Source: Dietzia natronolimnaea
GTDB taxonomy: Bacteria; Actinomycetota; Actinomycetes; Mycobacteriales; Mycobacteriaceae
Reading direction: 5' to 3' (one strand)
Assembly (NCBI RefSeq): GCF_039525805.1
Contig: NZ_BAAAHZ010000014.1
DNA length: 64,000 nucleotides
Shown here: positions 39,793 to 47,189 of the stretch, in pieces
Position numbering within the stretch: position 1 is the first letter of the stretch
How the letters are laid out: every line of letters starts with the position of its first letter
Notes under the pieces: model-generated
What the model was told of the DNA's origin: nothing
Database searches by the model: none
The model's input: the letters and a program-made list of their open reading frames with translations, nothing else
Program-made: the position numbers and the translations under genes

Positions 39793-41583
39793 ATGTCAGC
39801 ACCCACATCGACGCGCCGGCAGGACACCGGCATCCCGTCGACCGCGAACGGGCTCCTGCTCCGGGCGATCGGCCGTCGAAAGCGCCTCGTGGGCCCCGGG
39901 CTGGTGCTCATGACGATGTGGCAGGTCTCCGAGGCGCTGGTCCCCATCGCGATCGGCGTGATCGTCGACCGCGCGATCATCCCGCTGGACCGGTGGGCGA
40001 TGTTGTGGTCGGTCCTCGGGCTCATCGCGTTGTTCACCGTGCTGAGCCTGAGCTATCGCTTCGGCGCCAGGCTGAGCAACCGGGCCCTGCAGGACGAGGC
40101 CCACGACCTGCGGGTGGAGGCCACCCGGGTGCCGCTCACCCGGCGCCGGGCCATGGACGACGCGAGCTCGGGCGACGTGTTGTCGGTCTGCTCGGCCGAC
40201 GCCGACGTGGCCGCCCTGGTCTTCCGGCAGATCGCCCTGGGCGGGTCCGCGCTCATCGGCATCGTGGGGATCTCGGTCTACCTGCTGTGGACCGATCTGC
40301 TGGTGGGGCTCATCGTCCTGATCGGCGTCCCGTTGAGCCTGGTGTTGGTCGCCCTGCCCAGCCGGGTCATCTCCCGGCACAGCACCGCGCAGCAGACCGC
40401 CATCGGTATGGCGAGCAGCCGCGCGACCGACATCATGACCGGACTGCGTGTGCTCAAGGCCGGGGGCGGGGAGCGCTGGGCGGCCGAGCAGTACCGCGAC
40501 GCCTCCCGCGCCGCCGCCGACGCGGGCGTCGTCACCGCCGAGCGCACGGGCCGGGTCCAGGGCATCGGATCGCTCGGAATGGCCGTGGTCCTGGCACTGG
40601 TGCTGCTGGCCGCCGGGTACCGCGTGCTGTCCGGGGAGATGGCGATCGGCACGCTGGTCTCGGTGGTCGGCGTGGCCGTCTTCTTCGAGGAACCGGTCCG
40701 GCTCATCACCGCCATGGTGGGCATCTTCGCCCGGTCCCACGGCGCCGCGCAGCGCCTGGTCGACCTGCAGGCCTCGGCGCCGGTCGACGAGTCCGGCTCG
40801 GAGGTCCCCGCGGGGTCGCACCTGCGGGTCAGTGGGCTGGAGCTCCCGGACGGCCGCGAGCTGGACCTCGAGGTGACGGCGGGCGAGCTGGTCGCGCTGG
40901 TGACCGAGCAGCCGGCCGCCGCCGAGGCGGTGACGCTGGCGATCGCCGGCCACAGCGACGGCGCCGACGCCGTGCTGGTGGGCGGGCATCGACGCAGCCG
41001 CCTGGCCCCGGCGATCGCCGACCACGTCGTCGTCGCCCCCCACCGCGTGGATCTGTTCGTCGGCACCATCCGATCCAACATCGCGATGCGCCACGACGCG
41101 CTGGGTGACGACGCCCTGGGTGACGACGCGCTGGGTGATGCCGCGCTGGGTGACAAGACCATGGACGACGACGACAACCCGATTTCCGATGAGGTCCTCG
41201 CGGCCTCGGCCGTCGCGGAGATCGTCGAGCATCTGCCCGACGGACTGGACCACGTGGTGCAGGAGGGCGGACGCAACCTCTCCGGCGGGCAGCGCCAGCG
41301 GATCGCGCTGGCCCGCGCGCTGCACGCCGACCCGGACGTGCTGGTGCTGCACGACCCGACCAGCGCAGTGGACGCGGTGACCGAGTGGGAGATCGCCCAG
41401 GCCGTGCGCCGGCTGCGCTCGAGCCGGCCGGGGCAGGCGACGCTGATCGTCACCTCCTCGCCGCCGTTCCTCGCGACCGCCGACCGGGTCATCCACCTCC
41501 CGCGGAGCGGTGAGACGCACTCCGGCACCCACCTCGAGTTGCGCGAGACCTCCGCCTCCTACCGATCGGCGGTCGACCGATGA
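39793..41583 (+). CDS. ABC exporter subunit with degenerate nucleotide-binding domain (lacks Walker A)
   Basis: A 596-residue half transporter: six membrane segments in residues 30-290, then an ATPase domain. At the Walker A position the sequence reads GELVALVTEQPAAAEAVTLA, with no glycine-lysine loop. Walker B and the following residue read VLVLHDPTSAVD, so the usual D-E becomes H-D. The signature LSGGQRQRIALARAL near residue 496 is perfect. The acidic insert of about residues 435-460 contains four copies of Asp-Ala-Leu-Gly-Asp. Together with the next gene it forms a heterodimer with one working composite ATP site. An alternative start lies at GTG 39739. Confidence 0.9.
   Translation: MSAPTSTRRQDTGIPSTANGLLLRAIGRRKRLVGPGLVLMTMWQVSEALVPIAIGVIVDRAIIPLDRWAMLWSVLGLIALFTVLSLSYRFGARLSNRALQDEAHDLRVEATRVPLTRRRAMDDASSGDVLSVCSADADVAALVFRQIALGGSALIGIVGISVYLLWTDLLVGLIVLIGVPLSLVLVALPSRVISRHSTAQQTAIGMASSRATDIMTGLRVLKAGGGERWAAEQYRDASRAAADAGVVTAERTGRVQGIGSLGMAVVLALVLLAAGYRVLSGEMAIGTLVSVVGVAVFFEEPVRLITAMVGIFARSHGAAQRLVDLQASAPVDESGSEVPAGSHLRVSGLELPDGRELDLEVTAGELVALVTEQPAAAEAVTLAIAGHSDGADAVLVGGHRRSRLAPAIADHVVVAPHRVDLFVGTIRSNIAMRHDALGDDALGDDALGDAALGDKTMDDDDNPISDEVLAASAVAEIVEHLPDGLDHVVQEGGRNLSGGQRQRIALARALHADPDVLVLHDPTSAVDAVTEWEIAQAVRRLRSSRPGQATLIVTSSPPFLATADRVIHLPRSGETHSGTHLELRETSASYRSAVDR
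41095..41154. repeat. 15-bp minisatellite (four units) in the ABC exporter gene
   Basis: Four 15-bp units related to GACGCGCTGGGTGAC (41095-41109, 41110-41124, 41125-41139, 41140-41154), in frame. They encode DALGD, DALGD, DALGD and AALGD in a loop between the degenerate Q-loop region and the LSGGQ signature. Confidence 0.9.
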
Positions 41584-43418
41584 GCAGCACCGATACCGGC
41601 ATGCACGCCGACACCACCACCCCGGACAGCGCCGGGGCCCTGGTCACCACCGGGACGCTCCCGTTGGCCAGCGGCCGCGAGTCCCTGGCCGTGCTGTGGC
41701 CGCTTCTCAAGGAACGCCGCCTCTACCTGACCCTGGTGTGCCTGACCGGCCTGGTCGCGTCCGTCGCGGGATTGGTGGCGCCGTGGGTGATCGGCTGGCT
41801 GGTCGACGTCCTGCCCGGGAGCCAGAACTACACCGCGGTATGGGTGGGCGCGGGGGCGATCGCCGCCGCAGGCATCGTGGGCGCCGGCTGCGCCTGGGCC
41901 GGCCAGGCGTGGCTCGCCCGGTTGACCGAGCCCACGGTGGCCCGGCTGCGCGAGATGGTGATGGACCGCTCACTGCAACTGGGCGCCGCGCAGATGGAGA
42001 CCACCGAGACCGGTGACCTGGTCTCCCGCGTGGCCGAGGACGCCCGCGAGATCAGCCAGGCCGCCACCGCCGTGGTCCCGCTGGTGGTGCAGTCGCTGTT
42101 CACCGTGATCGTGTCGGGGGTCGGCCTGGCCGCGGTCGACTGGCGGCTCGGGCTGGTCGGCCTGGTCGCGCTGCCCATGTACTGGACCACGCTGCGCTGG
42201 TACCTGCCCCGGTCCGGTCCCATCTACGCCGCGGAGCGGGCCGCGTTCGGCACCCGCGCCAGCCGGCTCCTCGGCGGGATCACCGGGTCCCGGACCCTGC
42301 ACGCCTTTGACGCCCAGGACTCCGAGCTGGACCGGATCACCGCGGCCTCGGGGCACGCGCGCGACCTGTCCATCCGGGTCTTCTCCTTTGTCACCCGCGC
42401 CTTCAGTCGCAACAACCGCGCCGAGGTCACGGTCCTCGGGCTGCTGCTGGTCGTCGGGTTCGTCCTGGTGGACGCCGGCACCCTCACCGCCGGCGCCGTG
42501 ACCACCGCCGCGCTGCTGTTCCACCGACTGTTCAACCCGATCGGCGCATTGGTGGGCATGGTCGACCAGGTCCAATCCGCCGGCGCCTCGCTGGTCCGGA
42601 TGGTCGGGGTGATCACCATGCCAGTGCCCGACCGCACGGCCACGCTCGGGCCCGTCACCGATCACTCCGGCGACCAACCCGGCGACCAGCCCGGCGCGCT
42701 CGAGCTGGCCGGCGTCGGGCACTCGTACGGCGAGGGCGCACCGGCCCTGGTCGACGTCGACCTGACCGTCGCGCCGGGTGAGGTGGTGGCCGTGGTCGGG
42801 TCGACCGGCGCCGGCAAGAGCACCCTGGCGCTGGTGGCCGCCGGGTCGGTGGTCCCCGCCCGCGGGACCGCGCGGATGGGCGGGGTGTCGCTGGCCGACG
42901 TCGACCCGCTCGCCCTGCGACAGCACATCACCATGGTCTCCCAGGAGGTGCACTCCTTCGCGACGTCGATCGTCGAGAACGTCCGCGCGCCCCGCCCCGA
43001 GGCCGGCCTGGCCGAGGTGCGCGCGGCCCTGCAGACAGTGGGGGCCGACTGGGTCGATGATCTGCCCGACGGCGTCGACACCGTGATCGGCGAGGGCGGG
43101 CATCCTCTCGACCCGATGCAGGCCCAGATGATCGCGCTGGCCCGCGTGGAGCTGGCCGACCCGGGCGTGGTGATCCTCGACGAGGCCACCGCCGAGGCGG
43201 GGTCCGCCGGGGCTCGCCGCCTGGACTCCGCGGCCGCCGCGGTCCTGAAGGGCCGGGCCGGACTGGTGGTGGCGCACCGGCTGAGCCAGGCCGCGGCCGC
43301 GGACCGGATCCTGGTGATGGAGCACGGCCGGATCGTGGAATCCGGGACTCATGACGAGCTGCTGCACTCGGACGGCAGGTACGCCGAGCTCAGTCGGGCG
43401 TGGTTCGGGGGAGAGTGA
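41580..43418 (+). CDS. ABC exporter subunit with intact Walker motifs and degenerate signature
   Basis: A 612-residue half transporter whose ATG overlaps the stop of the first subunit. Six membrane segments occupy residues 40-310. The ATPase domain has a perfect Walker A (VAVVGSTGAGKSTLALVAAG, about residue 401-420) and Walker B with catalytic glutamate (VVILDEATAEAG). The signature normally reading LSGGQ is replaced by GHPLDPMQAQMIALAR. So the site made of this Walker A/B and the LSGGQ of the partner is complete, whereas the opposite site is doubly degenerate. The transported substrate cannot be predicted; a lipid, drug or peptide is possible. Confidence 0.92.
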   Translation: MSSTDTGMHADTTTPDSAGALVTTGTLPLASGRESLAVLWPLLKERRLYLTLVCLTGLVASVAGLVAPWVIGWLVDVLPGSQNYTAVWVGAGAIAAAGIVGAGCAWAGQAWLARLTEPTVARLREMVMDRSLQLGAAQMETTETGDLVSRVAEDAREISQAATAVVPLVVQSLFTVIVSGVGLAAVDWRLGLVGLVALPMYWTTLRWYLPRSGPIYAAERAAFGTRASRLLGGITGSRTLHAFDAQDSELDRITAASGHARDLSIRVFSFVTRAFSRNNRAEVTVLGLLLVVGFVLVDAGTLTAGAVTTAALLFHRLFNPIGALVGMVDQVQSAGASLVRMVGVITMPVPDRTATLGPVTDHSGDQPGDQPGALELAGVGHSYGEGAPALVDVDLTVAPGEVVAVVGSTGAGKSTLALVAAGSVVPARGTARMGGVSLADVDPLALRQHITMVSQEVHSFATSIVENVRAPRPEAGLAEVRAALQTVGADWVDDLPDGVDTVIGEGGHPLDPMQAQMIALARVELADPGVVILDEATAEAGSAGARRLDSAAAAVLKGRAGLVVAHRLSQAAAADRILVMEHGRIVESGTHDELLHSDGRYAELSRAWFGGE

Positions 43419-44151
43419 GGGGCCGTGTGCCTGGCCGCAGCCCGGGTGGGGCGGCTTCCCGGCACAAGGCCAGGAGCCGGCGGGCGGTGAGGACCGCGAA
43501 GACCGACCACGGGAGCAGCGAGGTGAGAGCAAAGACGAGCCCCACGGTGCCGACGTTGGAGGGGACCGCCATGAAGGCTGCGGCCGCCAGTCCCCACACG
43601 GCGGTGGCGCGGCCGAACACGGTGCTCCGGTAGATCAGGATCCCGAAGATCAGCAGGGTGGCGAAGTTGAGCAGGTAGTACACGTCGAACGCGGTGCCCG
43701 TCCACGTGGCGAGCATGCCTTCCCCGGTCGCCAACAGTGCCGCCCTCTCGCCCGGCTCGGCCTCCGAGTACGCGCGGGCCAGGTGGAGCATCTCCACAGG
43801 GCGGAGGGACGCCATGTACGCGGCCATCCCGATCCCGCCCAGTGCCAGCGCGATCGCGACCGCCGACCGGCTCACCCGCCACAGCGCGACCCCCAGGGCG
43901 GCGTACAGAAGCAGAGTGAGGATATTGCTCAGCGGATAGAGCAGGTCCAGCATCAGCAGTCCGGCGATCGGGTTCTCGGCCAGCACGCGGAAGAAGTCCT
44001 CGGCGCTATCCGGCGGCGGCCAGATCAGATAGACCGCGATCTGCACTCCGATGAGCACCACGCTGGCCAGTGCAGCCCACGCCCCGGTCCGCACGAGGCC
44101 GAGCCAGTGCCGGATGTCCGAAAGGGTCTTGTCACTGTCGATGGTCGTCAT
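43390..44151 (-). CDS. DUF4386-like integral membrane protein
   Basis: A 253-residue protein with about six membrane segments. Characteristic pieces are LLMLDLLYPLSNILTLLLYA, GGIGMAAYMASLRPVEMLHL and GTAFDVYYLLNFATLLIFGI, which fit the DUF4386 type. The C-terminal codons overlap the end of the convergent ABC gene by 29 bases. It is 35 bases downstream of a flavodoxin-like gene on the same strand and may share its transcript. Function unknown. Confidence 0.75.
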   Translation of the reverse strand: MTTIDSDKTLSDIRHWLGLVRTGAWAALASVVLIGVQIAVYLIWPPPDSAEDFFRVLAENPIAGLLMLDLLYPLSNILTLLLYAALGVALWRVSRSAVAIALALGGIGMAAYMASLRPVEMLHLARAYSEAEPGERAALLATGEGMLATWTGTAFDVYYLLNFATLLIFGILIYRSTVFGRATAVWGLAAAAFMAVPSNVGTVGLVFALTSLLPWSVFAVLTARRLLALCREAAPPGLRPGTRPLTLPRTTPD

Positions 44152-44186
44152 CGGGATATCCGTTCGGTCGAGTTACCGACGGCAAC

Positions 44187-44708
44187 TCACTGGAGTCGCG
44201 CGGCCACCCTCTGCCCCCACTGCTCCGCGCGGGCTTCCTCGCCCTGGATCAATCGGGTGTGGGTGTCGACCAGGAAGCTCTCCGGCTCGGCGACGAGGGT
44301 GAACCCCAGGCTCGTCAGCCTCTTCGCGATCCCTTTGGACGCTCGGCCGGTGAGGATCGCGGGCTTGTCGACGCGGGTGTCGAACGCGGCAGCAGACCCC
44401 TCGCGCCGGGAGAGCTCCCAGAGCCAGTCCCGGATCCCCGCACCGGCCGCGTCGGGCTCCACGGTCAGTTCACTGTCCGGCTGGTCGGCGGCCTCGACCG
44501 CGCCACGCCGGGTCGACTCGCGACTCATCCCGTGGACGTGGGTGGGGCCGCCCACGATCACCAGGTCGTACACAGAGGTGTCCTCGTCGATCGCGTGAGA
44601 GACGGGGACGGTCGTGACGTCACCCACCAAACCGACGCCTCGTGCGATGGCATCAGCGATGTCGTGGGTGCAGCCGTACATCGATTCAAAGACGATCAGT
44701 GCGCGCAT
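44187..44708 (-). CDS. Flavodoxin-domain protein
   Basis: A 173-residue FMN-binding flavodoxin-like protein. The phosphate-binding loop reads VFESMYGCTHDIADAIARGV (residues 6-25) and a second FMN-contact strand YDLVIVGGPTHVHGMSRES follows. The C-terminal 60 residues are longer than in electron-transfer flavodoxins, as in the protoporphyrinogen-oxidase-like (HemG) and stress flavodoxin groups. The ATG at 44708 begins MRALIVFESMYG. Its partner is unknown. Confidence 0.88.
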   Translation of the reverse strand: MRALIVFESMYGCTHDIADAIARGVGLVGDVTTVPVSHAIDEDTSVYDLVIVGGPTHVHGMSRESTRRGAVEAADQPDSELTVEPDAAGAGIRDWLWELSRREGSAAAFDTRVDKPAILTGRASKGIAKRLTSLGFTLVAEPESFLVDTHTRLIQGEEARAEQWGQRVAARLQ

Positions 44709-44741
44709 GGTCAGGGCCTCCCGGCTCGAGAACCGGCACGA

Positions 44742-44761
44742 ACACGTCCCTATCGACGTGT
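44742..44761. promoter_or_regulatory. Inverted repeat between flavodoxin and divergent membrane gene
   Basis: ACACGT (44742-44747) and ACGTGT (44756-44761) are exact inverted repeats eight bases apart, 35-55 bases upstream of the flavodoxin ATG. A candidate operator; no adjacent regulator gene was found. Confidence 0.35.
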
Positions 44762-44870
44762 CCCTACCTGGACTTATCACTCGATCTTCATCATCCACCT
44801 GGTCGCGGAAGCGCACAATGGTATGTGGACCGGGGGTGGTCTCCAGCAGGTCCGGGAGGGACGTGGGGGG

Positions 44871-45359
44871 ATGAAACTGAGGCGATCGTGGGCGGCGCGT
44901 TCGATGGTGGCCGGTATGGGGTTCTGGTACGTCATGGCGTTCGTGGGAAGCCCGGGTTTGATGTTCGCCGCCGAGGGCCCGGCCATGAACTTCGACACGG
45001 CGTGGCTGCGGAACACTCCATTCAGTGACTACGTCCTCCCCGGGGTGATCCTCGGCCTCCTCGGCGTGGGTGGTGCCGTCGTGACCGGGCTTCTGGTCCG
45101 CGGTCTGCGCGCGAGCGGTCGTCGAGGCGCGCCGTCCAACTGGCAGTGGTACTTCGCGGTGATCGTGGCGCTGGGGCACTTCGGGTGGATCGCGGGCGAG
45201 ATCGTCCTCATGTGGTCCCCCGTCACGGCCCTGCCGCCCAACCAGAAGGCTTTTTTCGACGGGTTCTGGTGGGTGTTCGGCCTGCTCAGCACGGCGAATC
45301 TACTCCTGGTGTTGTCGCCGGCGGCCCGCCAAGTTCTCGGAGGCCCGGCAGCGATCTAG
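44871..45359 (+). CDS. Uncharacterised membrane protein
   Basis: A 162-residue protein with four hydrophobic segments (about residues 11-33, 49-74, 88-108 and 126-146). The ATG at 44871 follows GTGGGGGG. Motifs visible are FSDYVLPGVILGLLGVGGAV and FAVIVALGHFGWIAGEIVLM, with a preserved pattern of charged loops. It resembles small unclassified actinobacterial membrane proteins, but I do not recognise a named family. It is divergent from the flavodoxin gene. Confidence 0.75.
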   Translation: MKLRRSWAARSMVAGMGFWYVMAFVGSPGLMFAAEGPAMNFDTAWLRNTPFSDYVLPGVILGLLGVGGAVVTGLLVRGLRASGRRGAPSNWQWYFAVIVALGHFGWIAGEIVLMWSPVTALPPNQKAFFDGFWWVFGLLSTANLLLVLSPAARQVLGGPAAI

Positions 45360-45474
45360 ACGGCCTCGCGTCCCGCCTGGCACCCACCAGGGTTCCGGTC
45401 AGTGTCGACCAAAGGCCTTACAAGTGAAGTCGGTTCAGTTACTGTAGTCAGGACTTGCCCGCACAACGATCGGG

Positions 45475-46551
45475 ATGAACCGCATGAGCGGCACGGTAAC
45501 GAACGACACGACATCAGCGCGCGCAGCACAGGTCAATCGCGAGGTCCGTCTGGTCAGGCACCCCGACGGTGCGCTGGCGGCGGACGACCTCGAGGTGGTG
45601 TCCACGGAGATGCCCGTCATGGCCCCGGGGCACGTGCTCATCCGGAACACCCTGCAATCGGTGGACGCGGCCATCCGGCTGCGGCTCGATCCCGTCTCGC
45701 CTCCCGGGTACCTGCCGGCCCTGAAGCCGGGGGAGGCGCTCGCCGGGATGGTGGTCGGCGAGGTGGTCGAGTCGGACGCGGAGGGCTACGCACCCGGGGA
45801 CCTGGTGCACCACGACCTCGGTTACCGCGACTACGCCCTGGTCGATCCGCACAACCAGGCCCTCGGCGTGGCCGGGGCGCTGTCCACGCTGGACCGCGAG
45901 CTGGGCCCGCCGGAGCTCCAGGTGGGGCTGCTCGGGATGACGGGCCTCACGGCGTGGGCGGGGATGTTCGTGGTGGCGTCCCTCAAGCCCGACGACGTCG
46001 TGTGGATCTCCGCGGCCGCCGGCGCGGTGGGCAGCGTCGCGGCGCAGCTCGCCAAGACGCACGGCTGCCGGGTGATCGGCAGCGCCGGAACCGCCGAGAA
46101 GGTCACCTACCTCACCGACGTACTCGGGCTCGACGAGGCGTTCAACTGGCGTGACGGGCTGGACGGGCCGCTGAGCGAGTTCGCACCCGAGGGCATCGAC
46201 GTCTACTTCGACAGCGTCGGCGGCGACCACCTCAAAGCCGCGCTCACCCACCTGCGCCCGCTCGGCCGGGTCGCGCTGTGCGGTGCGATCGCCGGCTATG
46301 ACGGTCAGCCACCGGCCGCTCCGGACAACCTCTTCAACGCCATCAGTAAGGGCATCAATCTGCGGGGCTTTCGCGCCGGCATGTTCGCGGACCGGTTCCC
46401 CGAGGCGAGGAAGCAGCTCGCGGAGCTGTGGCGGTCGGGCGACCTGAACCTCGACCTCGCACGATACGAGGGCCTCGAGTCCGCTCCGCAGGCGATCGTG
46501 GACATGCTCTCCGGGCGCACGACGGGCAAGTGCGTGGTGGCGCTGGGCTGA
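45475..46551 (+). CDS. NADP-dependent MDR-family oxidoreductase (CurA/leukotriene-B4-dehydrogenase-like)
   Basis: A 358-residue zinc-free medium-chain reductase. The GroES-like half includes GHVLIRNTLQSVDAAIRLRL and the nucleotide-binding half has WISAAAGAVGSVAAQLAKTH (AxxGxxG motif), followed by FDSVGGDHLKAAL and FRAGMFADRFPEARKQLAEL. No structural-zinc cysteines are present. Such enzymes reduce alkenal double bonds with NADPH. Two nearby ATG codons (45475, 45484) are possible. A truncated copy of this gene lies 2.7 kb downstream (49209-49447), showing a local duplication. Confidence 0.9.
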   Translation: MNRMSGTVTNDTTSARAAQVNREVRLVRHPDGALAADDLEVVSTEMPVMAPGHVLIRNTLQSVDAAIRLRLDPVSPPGYLPALKPGEALAGMVVGEVVESDAEGYAPGDLVHHDLGYRDYALVDPHNQALGVAGALSTLDRELGPPELQVGLLGMTGLTAWAGMFVVASLKPDDVVWISAAAGAVGSVAAQLAKTHGCRVIGSAGTAEKVTYLTDVLGLDEAFNWRDGLDGPLSEFAPEGIDVYFDSVGGDHLKAALTHLRPLGRVALCGAIAGYDGQPPAAPDNLFNAISKGINLRGFRAGMFADRFPEARKQLAELWRSGDLNLDLARYEGLESAPQAIVDMLSGRTTGKCVVALG

Positions 46552-46662
46552 GGGGCCTTTTGACGACGACGACGAGGCTGGCTGCTGGTAGCGGTCTGCT
46601 GTTGACGGCGGCGCCCGCCAGGTAGGGATCCGAACTCGGCAGCTACTCAAATCGGTTGAGAT
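46492..46662. repeat. Left copy of a direct repeat: oxidoreductase 3' end plus toxin remnant
   Basis: These 171 bases are similar (about three quarters identical by eye) to 49388-49557. Both start at the codons for AIVDMLS near the oxidoreductase C-terminus, pass its stop and a GACGACGACGAGG stretch, and end in CAGCTACTCAA...GGTTGAGAT. The last part corresponds, on the minus strand, to the final codons of the toxin gene; here only a remnant reading L-N-R-F-E-stop remains. Confidence 0.8.
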
Positions 46663-46699
46663 GGCTGCGGCGGGGTCGATCGTGCTCGTCACCGTGTGG

Positions 46700-47122
46700 T
46701 CAGACCGAAGCCGCGGCCGTGCTGGGTCGCTGCTCACTCTTCGCCAGGAACCGCCGCATCCCGCTGCGTGCGAGCATCAGCACGACGATCAGCGCGGTCA
46801 CAGCGAGAAAGCCGCCCAGCTGGACGGCATCGCCGAACGCGAGCGCCACCAATTCGAGGACCAGGAACTTGCTGCCCGGCAGCACCAACACCAGCGTGGC
46901 CACGTTCACCGCGCGGACCGTACGCGTTGTGCCCGAGCGGATGCGGCCCACGATCCGCTTCTTGACCCACAGCACGAGCTCCAGGACGACCTTGAGCAGG
47001 ACGGCTGTGAGGAGCGAGAGAAGGAACGTCTCGGAGAGAACCGCGGGGAAGAGCTGGACGAACACGCCCAGCACGACGAGATACACCAGGACATCCACGA
47101 GATCGATCGGACGGATCCTCAC
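46700..47122 (-). CDS. Uncharacterised small membrane protein
   Basis: A 140-residue protein with three hydrophobic segments (about residues 9-27, 32-53 and 98-118). A basic stretch, KKRIVGRIRSGTTRTVRAVN, lies in the middle, probably cytoplasmic. The GTG start at 47122 begins VRIRPIDLVDVLVYLVVLGV. No known family. It lies 67 bases downstream of the SNF2-like helicase on the same strand and inside the repeat-bracketed block, so both genes may have arrived together. Confidence 0.7.
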   Translation of the reverse strand: MRIRPIDLVDVLVYLVVLGVFVQLFPAVLSETFLLSLLTAVLLKVVLELVLWVKKRIVGRIRSGTTRTVRAVNVATLVLVLPGSKFLVLELVALAFGDAVQLGGFLAVTALIVVLMLARSGMRRFLAKSEQRPSTAAASV

Positions 47123-47189
47123 CCGCCGAGTCTATCGACCGAGGCATCGTAGGGTTCCCCGATCTCGGGGCGGTGGGCGCCGGCCTGAG

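Noticed and set aside
39796..41532. Open frames of over 400 codons antisense to the first ABC subunit
   Set aside because: Low-complexity shadow composition, no domain and no start signal; the plus-strand ABC gene is certain.
45440..45450. TACTGTAGTCA upstream of the MDR oxidoreductase, nearly identical to the TetR half-site at 16023
   Set aside because: Only one half-site matches and there is no dyad partner; one 10-of-11 match in 64 kb can be chance.
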